64,000 nt of DNA from Lytechinus pictus (lineage: Eukaryota > Echinodermata > Echinoidea > Temnopleuroida > Toxopneustidae): NCBI RefSeq assembly GCF_037042905.1, contig NC_087252.1:19299701-19363700 (forward strand), in the 5' to 3' direction. Shown in pieces: positions 53,864-64,000 of this stretch. Both the position numbers and the translations under genes were made by a program. The notes beneath the pieces are model-generated. The model worked only from the letters and a program-made list of their open reading frames with translations. It was not told the DNA's origin and ran no database searches. Within the stretch, counting starts at the first letter, position 1. Every line of letters begins with the position of its first letter.

Positions 53864-56559
53864 CTGGAGAGAGAATGGGATAGAAAGAGAGAGAGAGAAA
53901 GATAATTAGCTGAAAGCCGAGAGCGAGCAGTAGCAGCAAAAAAAAACAACTTCATGACAAAGTCTTTAAAACCAAGGTTAACTGTCATATCCGTCATAAT
54001 CCGAGCCGTAAATAGTTTTAAAACTGGTTACGGCTTCATGGGCATGGCCTATAAAGTCAATCGCACTGAGATCTTGTAACAGAGCATGCCCGCGCACACA
54101 CAGTGAGCAATTAACATTATCAAATTTCATTAATTATTTCACACTTGAAGACTGGGATTATTTACTATATTCAGTTACATTTTTTATCTGTTATACTGAA
54201 TGATACCGATGACGGATATAAACCAAATATATATACGGCCTGCGGTCAGAGGTGTGGTGAAACTATGGTCCCTCAGTGACGCAAATGCGACTATTTTCCT
54301 TTGGGGCTGCATCCCTCAGGAAAACAGTCGCATTTCGGCGTCACTTCGGGAACCATACAATGTAGTTCCAACCACCTCCTCTGGCGGCTGTAAATATTCG
54401 TTCACTCTATCATCGGGATCTAAACCTTTGTGAAATCTAAGCTGCATACGATCACACTGAAGATCACCCAAACAGATAAGCACATATGTGGACAGGGTCT
54501 TTTTTTTCATTTGGAAAAAGACCTGGGGAGCATTTTATCAACACTTTTGTCAGACAAGTTGTCAAATCTGACAACTTTCCTTGATTTGGATTGGCTGAGG
54601 ACCACTGTTACTATGCCAACTGTCAATAAAACAGGACTTGTCGGATAAATCGTCCGATAAGTCCTTTCATGCCTATTTTCTCAATTTTTGTACACAGCAC
54701 AAATCAGGATGGTGTTTCATACAGCTAACTGTATAGTTAGTTACGCACGAATATGCACGTATGTTTACCCATAACTAGAACATGTACATTCTCAGGTGCT
54801 CAGCTATACAGGGATATATCATTTAGCAGAAAAAATGGTCACTATTCGAGCATAAAGTTATGCGTAACTTATGAACAGCACTATATGTGATAATAATAAT
54901 AATACATTGTATTTATCATGTTTCTAAGGGCTTTGCAAAAAAAGATTAAGTAAAATACATTAATATAATTGAACATTTAACAAACAAGAATAAAAATGTA
55001 CTGTGTAAAGCATTATCATATTACAAATTTGGTAACGAGCCTACTAAAAGTTGAATACAAAGTAATAATAATAAAAAAAGCAATGAAGTTTATTAATTCA
55101 AGAGCTGGAATACCTACGGTAAACATAATAAATTACAATAAATACAAATTCCATACATTAAATATTTGAATAGAAGCAAAAGCAAAAACAACAATCCCAC
55201 AATTACATCATTATTACAATGAACAAAAAAAATGCACCAACAGCACTCACCTTTATATCTGATGGCTGTGTAAAGGAATCTTCTCTAGGAATAAATACTA
55301 GGATGAGGGTGATTATGATAACAAGAAGTACTATCCCAAAGGCTGCTCCTCTGACATAGGGAAGAAGAGGGAGAGAAAAGAGAAAGACTGTTAATGAAAG
55401 AAAACAATTGAAAATTTAAAGGTAATATGCCACGGCCATATTGAATTATCTAGTGGTCTGATCTACTAAAACAATACCGGGGGGGGGGGGGGGGGGGGTG
55501 TTTCACAAAGATTTAATCATCATAGATAGTGCAGATGTAGACTGATAAATCCGCTGTTTAGGAGGAGTGTTTCAACATTTTTTTGGTCCTCCTACAAACG
55601 GATGATGGCCATTGCGCTCAGCTTGTAATGGCGGAGCTCCACCAATGCCTCAACTACAGCGTCTATGGAGAAAAGGGTTGCTGGCGCACCCTTATTGATT
55701 ACTCCTAAATTTTTCTTTTTGATGGGGAAAAAAGAAGAAATAATAAAGATAAATTTATATTACCCATAAATACAATCAGCTTACCACCTTTCCGAAAAAT
55801 ATGCCGGAAAATAGCGAATTTTGATGACAAACAGATAAGGATCATCCAGGTTCTTCTTCAATCACCGTCAGCTACAGCTGAGCATGCGGACGTGCCAGCG
55901 TATCAGCTGACACGTTTTGTACGCTCAGCTGTAGCTGCACTGACGGCAATTGAGCGCCTGAAGAAGAACCTGGCTGATCCTAATCTGTTTGGCCGTCATT
56001 GGTCTATTGACGGAGAGGATGGCGCGGAGCCAAACAAAGTCTCAGCGGAGCATATCCCTAACACAAATAGACCCATTTATCGGTCTAGTGCAGATGCTGA
56101 TGCATCATGTTGAGGCGTTAGAATCAGAATTTATGTCGACGGGGGGGGGGGGGGGGGGGGGGTTCTTCTTTTTATTTGGCAACCAGTCAATTTGACTACT
56201 TTGGCCATCATAGATATTTTTCAAGGTTGTTTTCTATAAAAATATAATATAAAGAGAGCGTTGTGTCCTTAATCTCTCTTCACCCTTCACTGTGCAGTCT
56301 TTGACAAAGGTATGACGAAGCTTGTAGCCTCCCAAGTAAAAACTTATCAACCTCCCCCCCAAAAAAGGTAAACTTTCGTGATAGGGAAAAAATAATATTG
56401 TCTTATCTCATCACACCAATGAGATGAACCTGTTCAGTGGTCGAATGAAACTCACCTCAATTTATCTGCTCTGGAGAAGACAGCACAGAGTAGGATGGCA
56501 AGAGCCCAGAGTATCGCTAGCACGAAGAGGCCAGTTCCTACTCCAAATATAAGAGCCAT
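53723..56559 (-). CDS. TMEM218: Transmembrane protein 218
   Basis: Three minus-strand exons, 56559-56456, 55350-55251 and 53863-53723, sum to 345 nt: 114 residues plus TAG (human 115). TMEM218 is a small three-span membrane protein of the ciliary transition zone, linked to TMEM67 and the Meckel/Joubert group. Seen here: GVGTGLFVLAILWALAILL (span 1, about 4-26), a Ser-Arg-Ala turn matching the human LSRA, span 2 at about 38-56 ending FIPRED (human LFPRAG), a polar loop with TDQTFIPR (human VDDFFIGR), span 3 at about 78-98, and the terminal EPIHAKPI (human EPIYAKPL). The exon phases and the C-terminal motif make the assignment firm despite low overall identity. Confidence 0.92.
54522..54672. 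mobile_element. Foldback MITE related to 34364-34519
   Basis: GGGGAGCATTTTATCAACAC at the left, TGTCAGACAAGTTGTCAAAT inside, and CAGGACTTGTCGGATAAAT at the right. GATTGGCTGA is present; the right terminus is eroded. Confidence 0.7.
54710..54885. mobile_element. Eroded foldback MITE, GTGTTTCAT family
   Basis: GGTGTTTCATACAGCTAAC at the left, GTTATGCGTAACTTATGAAC at the right, resembling 6536-6705. Confidence 0.6.
55251..55350 (-). CDS. TMEM218: TMEM218 coding exon 2
   Basis: Acceptor TATGTCAG and donor GTGAGT; 100 nt. It encodes GAAFGIVLLVIIITLILVF then IPREDSFTQPSDIK. Confidence 0.92.
55837..55983. repeat. Long hairpin (foldback) 5' of TMEM218 exon 2
   Basis: CCAGGTTCTTCTTCAATC and ACCGTCAGCTACAGCTGAGC are inverted as GCTCAGCTGTAGCTGCACTG and AAGAAGAACCTGGCTGATCC. 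It may be the core of a larger repeat from 55480 to 56165, which has G runs at both margins. Confidence 0.75.
56456..56559 (-). CDS. TMEM218: TMEM218 coding exon 1
   Basis: ATG at 56559-56557; 34 codons plus AG before GTGAGT. A good acceptor (CTTTTTCAG, exon start 56595) lies just upstream, so this exon also carries 5' UTR and another non-coding exon should lie farther upstream. Confidence 0.91.
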
Positions 56560-57324
56560 GACGGTCAGTGTTTACCAGACATTTCATATATATTTCTGAA
56601 AAAGTGGAAAAAGAAATAGAAAGAAAATAGAAATTATGATAAGAGTGTTTTGTAAGGGTACTAGTATAAAATTGACTGTAACAAATGATGGCTCAGATTT
56701 ATGAATTCAATCATATGAATTCACTCAAAGTGATATTTGTGTGAAATTTTCAAATAACTAATTATTATATTTTTCATTATTCATAAATGATGGATTTACT
56801 TTATTACAGGCAAATAACAATGAAGTACAAATTGCAGTCATTTACAAATAATGGAAGAAGATTGAATAATTTATAAATAATAATAATACAAATTAAGATT
56901 GTAATTATTCATGACTAAAAGAGTATAAATTATTATTATTTTCATATCCTGATAATAAATATCGGTTAAAAATGATTCACAAATAATTTGTATGTTCATA
57001 TGTTTATTGCTATCATTTGTTAAATAATGATCACATACGACGTACATGTAATATATAATTTGGTTTGGCACCGCATGCATAGTATGATTTAAGTAGCCTG
57101 ATGTCACAGAAAATTAAAAACAAAGGGCTACATGTAGGCCAGTGAATTTGTACCAGTTTCAGACTCTATTTTCTACATGATGAAGTTTAAAAGTTATTAA
57201 CTTGTCAGCATTCTTGTGAAATTGAGGACCAGCGAATGGGATTGATTTTGAACTTTTTATTTCAACTGTGTGAACTGGCTCAGTGGTCTTGAAGATCAGG
57301 GAAGTGTGGGGTAGATATATTATA

Positions 57325-57890
57325 GATTAATAATAATAATAATATAGGGCACTAGCGTACCTACGGGGGAGGGGGGGCAGAGGGGGCACTCTGCCCCCCT
57401 GACGAGCCACAACCCATACAAAAGACATATACCTGCCCCCCCTGACGAGCTTAAAAGACCTTTTTTGCCCCCCTGACGAACTTGAAGACCTTTAATGCCC
57501 CCCCTGAAGAGCCTGAAGACCTTTTTTTTTTTTTTTTGCTTGTCAAATTATTTTCTGGTACGAAAACCTAAAATTTTTTATTGAAGACCTTTTTTTTTTT
57601 TTTGCTTGTCAAATTTTTTGGCAGCCGATTTTGCCCCCCCTGTGGAAAATCCTAGGTACGCCACTGATATAGGGGATTTATATTGCGCACATATCCACCT
57701 TGTTAGGTGCTCAAGGCGCTCCTATATTACCCGGCTAAGCTAGGCGTTCATAGCGCACACAGCTTTTTAAGGAATTACTTCCTACCGGTACCCATTTACC
57801 TCACCTGGATTGAGTGCAGCACATTATGGATCAGTTTCTTGCCGAAGGAAATTACGCCATAGCTGGGATTCGAACCCACGACCCTCTAAT
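57325..57890 (-). mobile_element. tRNA-derived SINE, minus orientation, split by hAT-like element
   Basis: The AATAATAATAATATA tail lies at 57325-57349. The body resumes at 57675 with TTTATATTGCGCACATATCC and ends at the B box GGGTTCGAATCCCAG (minus strand) near 57880. The A-box end is missing. Confidence 0.82.
57350..57666. mobile_element. 317-bp hAT-like element, TIR CAGTGGCGTACCTAGG
   Basis: Left CACTAGCGTACCTACGG, right CCTAGGTACGCCACTG. Both flanks are ATATAGGG (57342-57349, 57667-57674), an exact 8-bp duplication. The interior has CCCCCCTGACGAGC units and T runs followed by GCTTGTCAAATT. Confidence 0.9.
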
Positions 57891-58396
57891 CAATAAAATA
57901 ATTTCATATTTGAAATGAAGCCATACAAGTATGAGGGGTGGTGATTCATCATCTTAGTTTGACCAATGTTATCTAAAAAAGTGTACACGACAGTCCACCA
58001 CTGGAAATTTTTGTCAGAGGAAATATTGCACTAAAAAGAAGACGAAACCAGCGAGTTGCATTAAAAGTCTCACACTTTCACCCAATACATTTTTTGCATC
58101 AATTTTTTTGAAAATCGCTGAAACAATGATTCTTCACAATCACATGTCTTATTATTGAAATGAAAGAATATCATGAAGGCCGGCAATTCAGCTGATATTA
58201 ACAAGTCCTGACCTGACCTACATGGACCTAACAAGTTATAAATTATATTAATGCGTTTAATTATACAATTAAACAGGAGAGAGAGACTCAGAGAGAGAGA
58301 GAGAAGATTGAACTTGAACTTAGGTCAGGAATTAGGTCACTTAATGACTTAGGTGGCGTTGCAAGAAAATATTTGCAATCAATCACAGATATTCAG

Positions 58397-58803
58397 AGAT
58401 GCCAAGTTCAAAAAAATGTTATGCGTGAGATTTTCATGACTCGGCGTCTCTGCACGCGCGCGGCCAGTACTTACACTTGTACGTTTCGAAAAGGCGCGCG
58501 CGAGATATGGGCTTCATCATGATATTGATCCATACTACAAAACCACGCGATGCACGCACACGATTCCTCGTATCACGTACTAGCTGTGCGCTGACTGCAC
58601 TCTCGATTCGTCTCGCGTGTCGGGGTAGACGCGACGGCGTGCGAAGGCGGTCGGCCAGTGCGCATAATCTAACGAATAATGCTACTTTTTCTCTTTTTTT
58701 TCTGTCGGGTCCCGATGCGTGAGAAAAATGGGCGCCATGCGTGAGATCGTGAGACGGACCCTGGATGCGTGAGTCTCACGCACAATGCGTGAGACTTGGT
58801 AGT
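58397..58803. repeat. CpG-rich repeat with ATGCGTGAGA words
   Basis: GATGCCAAGTTC and TTATGCGTGAGA at the left; AATGCGTGAGACTTGGTA at the right, plus four further ATGCGTGAG copies. The ends are consistent with a degenerate TIR. It is the most CpG-dense stretch of the window, so a promoter is the alternative. Confidence 0.5.
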
Positions 58804-59289
58804 AGGGTGGACAAAATAAAATCCTAGAATTTTTATTTGAACGTCTTTACATTTAAATAAACAATGAATAGAAAGAGAAAACCAAACCAAAACAAACATA
58901 CCAACTCCCAGTTCCAAAGGTTTCCTAAAAGTGAAGATATTATTATTAAGTGTCAAACTATGGCCTTTGTCAGGAAACGATAAGCCGCTTAATCCCTGTA
59001 ACTCTCCCGTAGCTAATTGTCGCTGATTGTGGTCGTTGATCATTTTTAAACGTCGAAAGTTCAAGGATCGTGCGTGACCTTTTGCTCATTATTATTCGAA
59101 TTCAAATTTGCCGCTCGAGCCCAGTCAAATGCTAGGCCACGCCCACCCATGGGCTCATATCATCTCGCGTGCGAAGGAATATCATTCATAATAACGCGAC
59201 ACACACGACACATCAATATACTACTGGGCTTTCGCTCACATAAAACATCACACATAATTAGGGATTTCACATTCTGCTATGACACTTAC

Positions 59290-59455
59290 CCAATCATTTA
59301 GATCTTTCCGTGACTTCTCCTTGAAGTTTCTTCTAAAAAATATGTATATTTTCTTGATCTTTAGTGAAGATTTCACGGAGATAAAATTTGGTCAGCGCCG
59401 ATATCAATTTTCGTCTAAAGAGGGCGCGCGATTTATATTCATATCAAAGACACGA
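59290..59455 (-). promoter_or_regulatory. Candidate TMEM218 5' non-coding exon and promoter
   Basis: On the minus strand the sequence ends ATGATTGG before a strong donor GTAAGTGTC (59289-59281). CpG-containing sequence with GGCGCGCG lies just upstream (59400-59430). Position and orientation fit the missing first exon of TMEM218. The left exon border and the link to TMEM218 are inference. Confidence 0.4.
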
Positions 59456-60089
59456 CAAGGGAAAGACTAGGCACCTACACTATTTTACACGCAAATTGAC
59501 GCAGGTCATTACGCAAAGTCCGTGAAGTGTCCAATCTTTTCATTGTAAAGACTTTGGTATACCGTATTATTGATGTTCGTTAAAGCCTGTACTGCTGGTT
59601 TTGTTCCAGGCACGTATATTTTTTTCAATCTTTCTTTATTAGTCATCGTTTTAAATTAATTGCAGAAAAGTGTTATCATCGCCAATAATAATCTTGAATT
59701 ATGTTTTTGACATGTTTGAAGGTATTTCATTTATTGGTGCCCATAATTAGTAAATTAATCATAAGAATTGCGCATTCAAAGGATTTAGACACAGTTATAA
59801 AATTACAGAGGAGCTGAATCAAGGTTGTGAAATTTATTAGCGCCACCAACGGGCCTCCTTGTATTTCCGTAGAAGAGACAAGCGAAGTTACTTTCCAGGC
59901 CGAGGTAAGCGAAATTTGCTCTTTTTGACCGATTATTATATTCAAATTACATTTTTTATTTTTTAATGTATTGCTACTTACCGGAAAGAGCCCCGGTGAG
60001 TAGCGAGAAGGAGTTTCGGCAAATATTACTTCAGCAATGAAGCGATGTTTGCCGACTACTTCGAAATCAAGGGTCAAACACGGTTCGGT

Positions 60090-60130
60090 GTACGAGGTTA
60101 GTATATAGGCTATATATACTAACCTCGTAC
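60090..60130. other. Near-perfect hairpin
   Basis: GTACGAGGTTAGTATATA and TATATACTAACCTCGTAC are exact inverses separated by 5 bp. Confidence 0.85.
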
Positions 60131-60199
60131 TAGTGTGAGTGGGCCACGCCCACCTCGTAGCCAGTGTTAGTTTGCGCACAAGGCGTCAGATGTATTTAT

Positions 60200-61400
60200 T
60201 ATGAAAAATAAATTAAAAAACTTCATATAAATATAAATCTACAATTTTTTGTACAAATTTAAAATTAGACGTAGCTCTGCCTCTGGATATTCAGTTGCAA
60301 TTTTACACTTAGTTGATCTCTTTTAACTTTATTTAGTAACATACAACTTGTATAGAGTATAGATCTATTTGTAGGCCTATGCCCTATCGTAGAACCTATG
60401 AAGGAAGCGGATAGCAAGAGTAGACTAACATCGAATTCGAACTTAATACAATCAACTTGTTATGTTAGATCTATCACAACAAACACGCATAACATACAAT
60501 GGGACTAAACACACATTTTTGTATATAAATGCAGCAACGCAATCATCTTGAAAAATAGGTATTATACTATCATTTGAATGAAAATTCGTATTCAAATCAT
60601 CTATTCAATAGCGACAAACATTTACCAACTCACCATATTACAATTATGATTTGAACAGCAAAATTACAGGAGAAAATCGTAATTTCAGAAAATTTATACT
60701 GTTTACGGAAACCGGTATCCGATCTGGAGATGAGAGTTCGGATCCGGATATCGATCTCGTATATTTCCAAGCGAGATTATGACGTCGAGCAGAAGGGGAA
60801 AGTGAGTGGATGGGGGTATATGGGTACGAGATTCAGGCCTGCCTAACGTCGTCAATGTTATCATTCATTTTTACACTGATCATGTTAAAGTTCAATGAAC
60901 CGTTTGTAAATAATATTTTACGAAAGCTTATTTGTAAGTGTATCTGGATTGAAAATGAATAAAGAAAAAAACATATATTTTTTCAAGATAACCCATCAGC
61001 ACCCGGCCCCTATTGGAAGCGGTAAATTTTCCAAGTTTTTGTATTTACATGTATATGTCACAACAAAAATGATCTAACTTTATAAAGAAATTTTGAGCAA
61101 ACTTGAAATATCTCGTTTCCTGAGGAAACCATGAAACTTCTCACAACTCCCGCGCGGTTGAAGTGGCTCCCGGGGCGTTGGGCAGTACACCCAAAGAAGA
61201 AGAAAAACTCTAGCTGGCAGAGGCGGATCAACGGTTTAACCCCCCCCCCCTGGGGCTGCCAAGTAAAAAAAAAATAACGACCTACATTTTGGAGCCAACC
61301 CAGGATTACCTTCAATTTACCGTGACCCCCCCCCCCTTTTGGCTTATAAAACAAATATCGGTACCAAAATGACCTTCATTTTGTAAAGGGACCGCGGGGA
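60200..61400. other. Intergenic DNA, no gene recognised
   Basis: AT-rich sequence. Fragments of the C-run family (GGCGGATCAACGGTTTAACC near 61220) are the only repeat-like parts. Confidence 0.4.
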
Positions 61401-61799
61401 CAATTGTAACAAAATTTACTAAATTCAATTCAATTCATTTATTTTCTCTTTCAGTCTTTTTACATTTACACTGATAGTTCAATATACATATTTACAAAAT
61501 ATAACATCTAAATCATTTTTTATAATACAATAATACCATGAAATCGAAAGGGAAGGAGACCAATTAAAAAGCAGAGCTTGTAGGGTGAAGGCCTCCTTTA
61601 CATTTTATGAATAAAAGATAAGATAAAATAAAGAAATAAACAAAACATATGTATTTATATATATATATATATATATATAGTGAGATTTCAGTTTCGTAAC
61701 AATAAAAAGATTTCGTAATAATAAGAGTTACGAAACTTAAATCATACTCTTTTATTATTACGTAACTTACGTCATTAATGATCTTTTACCCAAAAGCGC

Positions 61800-61800
61800 G

Positions 61801-61863
<63 letters not shown>

Positions 61864-61873
61864 ATATATATAT
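61800..61873. repeat. TA dinucleotide microsatellite
   Basis: About 37 TA units with one break. A shorter TA tract lies at 61657-61679. Confidence 0.95.
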
Positions 61874-61983
61874 ACTCCCACACATACACCTTATTAAAGC
61901 TAAATGCCTGCTAAAAAACCTAAATAAAACGAAGATGCATATCTTGGCTTGACACCACGAATAGGTTTGGATTAAGTTAAACA

Positions 61984-62587
61984 ATTAAAGGGGAATCCAA
62001 CCTTTGCCATAAAATATTGTGTTGGGAAGGAGAAAAATAAATTAAACAGGATGGTGAAAGTTTGAAAGAAATCGGACAAGCAATAAGAAAGTTATAGCTG
62101 CTTTAAAATTGAGATCACTAATAGTATGTAGATTTCAAATTGGCAACTGGGTAAGTAAATTATGACAAGGGGCAAGGACAACTTTTCCATAGGCCATGTA
62201 CTTTATTATCAGGGATTTGTGGTTTTCTCCTAAGTACCCATTCCCCTGGGGCAGTAATCTAAATATAACCCAGGTAGTATTTTGTTTAATGTCCTCATGA
62301 AAGAAAAATATAATTTGAAATAAAACTTTGGGGAAAAATGACATTTTAGCCATAATATGTATTGGAGCACATGGAAGAGTAGTCCTTGCCTTACATCACT
62401 ATGACATCCCATATGCGGCCAATTTGAAGTCGCCATGAGTATAGTGATTACCAATATCTACAACTTTTAAAAATTCATAACTTTCTTGTTGTTTGTCCAA
62501 TACCGTTCAAACTTTCACTTATCAACTTGTCTGATTTTTCTTTTTCTCATAAAAACAAGTTTTTATTTGGGTTGGATTCCCCTTTAA
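61984..62587. mobile_element. TTAA-flanked MITE, TTAAAGGGGAATCCAAC ends
   Basis: Left TTAAAGGGGAATCCAACC, right GGTTGGATTCCCCTTTAA, exact inverses with TTAA at both borders. Confidence 0.9.
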
Positions 62588-63389
62588 TTTAGAAGCTACT
62601 ATCATTTGAAAATAAGAGGTCAAGTGTTACAATTGCCCCACAACATGGGGTTATTGTAACATGCCTGTGGGACAATTGTAACACATACAATTGCAGCATT
62701 GTTTTTTCTTCATCAAAGCTTATGCACTTGACTGGTGCAAGGATTTTAATACTTCATTTAACATTTAACAAGACTAGCCCCACATGACAATGCTTGACTC
62801 ATTTGCATTACATTTTCCACTTGCTATTATTTATGAGGAACGTTTTGACTGTTTTTAAGGTTGTTGTGGCTTCACCCTAACTGTAGAACTATACACCAAT
62901 TTCTATTTGGGTTCTGTATCTATACTTTAAACATGTTAAATAATTGATATGTACCTACTCTCTTTAAATTGACGACTGCAGTAAAACACTTAACAGTGTG
63001 CTTTTAACTCATGAATTCTCCTCCGAATACAGTGATATTACTTTTTAAAGATTGGGAAATGAAAGCTTTGTCTAATAAAAAAAATGCCACTTTTCGGACA
63101 AATTCAACATTTCCTTACTTTGTTAACAAACTTATCAAATCCCGAATTAATGTTTTATTAAGATATCCTTTGGACGAAAGACATGTTCCCTCTTTCAATT
63201 TATTCCCTTTAATTTACCTTCTCTGTATATCCATGCCTAACTTAATGGATATTAGGCATTTGTATTACTTGTTTGTTTAGGCCTAGGCCTACTGATTTTT
63301 TACTCTGTACACATTCATGTAGTTCAGCCTTTCGCTGTGAATTCATTTCGTGAATAAAAATATTGGATAGATTTTAATGTTCAAAATTA

Positions 63390-64000
63390 GTATTTCTCCT
63401 GTTTCAGCTTTGCGACAAAGCTGTACTCTGTGCTGTGTTTTTTATTTCCAATCCGCCTATACTCGGATTTACAATTTTGACATTAATTTTTGAAGAACTT
63501 ATACAGTCTCCTTGAATAACAGTATGAACTATTTTATTCTCAATCAGGTCCGAGAGGTTCGAGGTGCCTTTATATTTTCTACTAAGCTCAGTTTCAAGAT
63601 CCTTTAGATAAAGAAAGAAGAGGAGAGACGACAAATTATCACCTGTATGGGGAATATTTCAGATATAAACCACTTGGATACTTTCGAAACATCAGAAAGA
63701 ATTTTACCATTAATGTCATTACTAGTCAATAAAAACACCAAAAAGTTTCTTATTTAGGAATCTTGTATAAATATCAACAATGCATTTTAAACAGAATATA
63801 TGGTCAATGGTTGAGTATTTGTGCATGAATCCTGCTTGATTCTCCCCTAAGATACCAACGTCAATATATTTTGTTAATCTCTCATTTAGAAGTAAAGTAA
63901 ACAGTTTGCCAATGCAGCTAAGGATCGAGACCCCTCGATAATTTTCCAGTATTTTTAACAGGACCATTATTTTTTAAAGATAGGAGTTATAACACCAATA
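63390..64000 (-). pseudogene. LINE reverse transcriptase remnant running off the window
   Basis: Minus strand: 63967-63722 reads ENYRGVSILSCIGKLFTLLL, then GENQAGFMHKYSTIDHIF and LFGVFID, RT motifs 1 to 2a. 63634-63404 reads SSLLFFLYLKDLE in another frame. The stretch that should join FGVFID to the NLSPLLF-type motif is largely deleted, so it is non-functional. The upstream part lies beyond 64000. Confidence 0.85.

Noticed and set aside
55480-56160. G-run sites as G-quadruplex regulators
   Set aside because: Runs of 13-20 G/C recur at many repeat ends, so they are part of the repeats or homopolymer length noise; nothing ties them to a promoter.
59727-60179. 150-codon minus-strand open frame, the longest non-exonic frame after the CFAP91 tail
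   Set aside because: No recognised domain; the frame crosses a perfect hairpin and two plausible splice donors, and its C-terminal half looks like translated AT-rich DNA.

Overview
The window is animal nuclear DNA: AT-rich, with small phase-consistent exons, GT..AG introns of 0.1 to 5 kb, and introns packed with short non-autonomous transposons, tRNA-derived SINEs and decayed LINEs. The repeat style and the diverged but complete metazoan genes suggest a deuterostome invertebrate, most likely an echinoderm such as a sea urchin. That placement is inference; no species-diagnostic sequence was compared.

Four protein genes can be read exon by exon. (1) Positions 3-20871, plus strand: the 3' eleven exons of CFAP91 (MAATS1/AAT1), a ciliary radial-spoke-base protein; the 5' part lies left of the window. 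(2) Positions 28566-31212, minus strand: a complete three-exon CKS (CDK regulatory subunit) gene. (3) Positions 39271-49147, minus strand: a complete six-exon SDHC gene (cytochrome b560 membrane anchor of complex II). (4) Positions 53723-56559, minus strand: a complete three-exon TMEM218 gene (ciliary transition zone). In each case exon phases join and the summed length is divisible by three. CFAP91 and TMEM218 both serve cilia, but nothing in the sequence shows that the four genes form a functional unit; this is an ordinary animal gene neighbourhood.

The rest is mobile-element archaeology. There are foldback MITEs with terminal inverted repeats, hAT-like elements with 8-bp target duplications, TTAA-flanked piggyBac-like MITEs, a mariner-like 955-bp element flanked by TA, two near-identical ~960-bp elements carrying arrays of perfect DR1 nuclear-receptor motifs, three tRNA-SINE copies, and four LINE remnants. 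Several are nested, giving relative insertion ages. Notable oddities are a tandem array of dead copies of a CFAP91 exon end with its splice donor, a histone H3 5' fragment inside a CKS intron split by a foldback element, and a 110-bp tandem array inside a larger inverted-repeat structure.

I found no operon, CRISPR, toxin, virus or other new multi-gene system. The most unusual signals are the repeats carrying regulatory motifs (DR1, and NF-Y-type CCAAT) and the pseudo-exon array.
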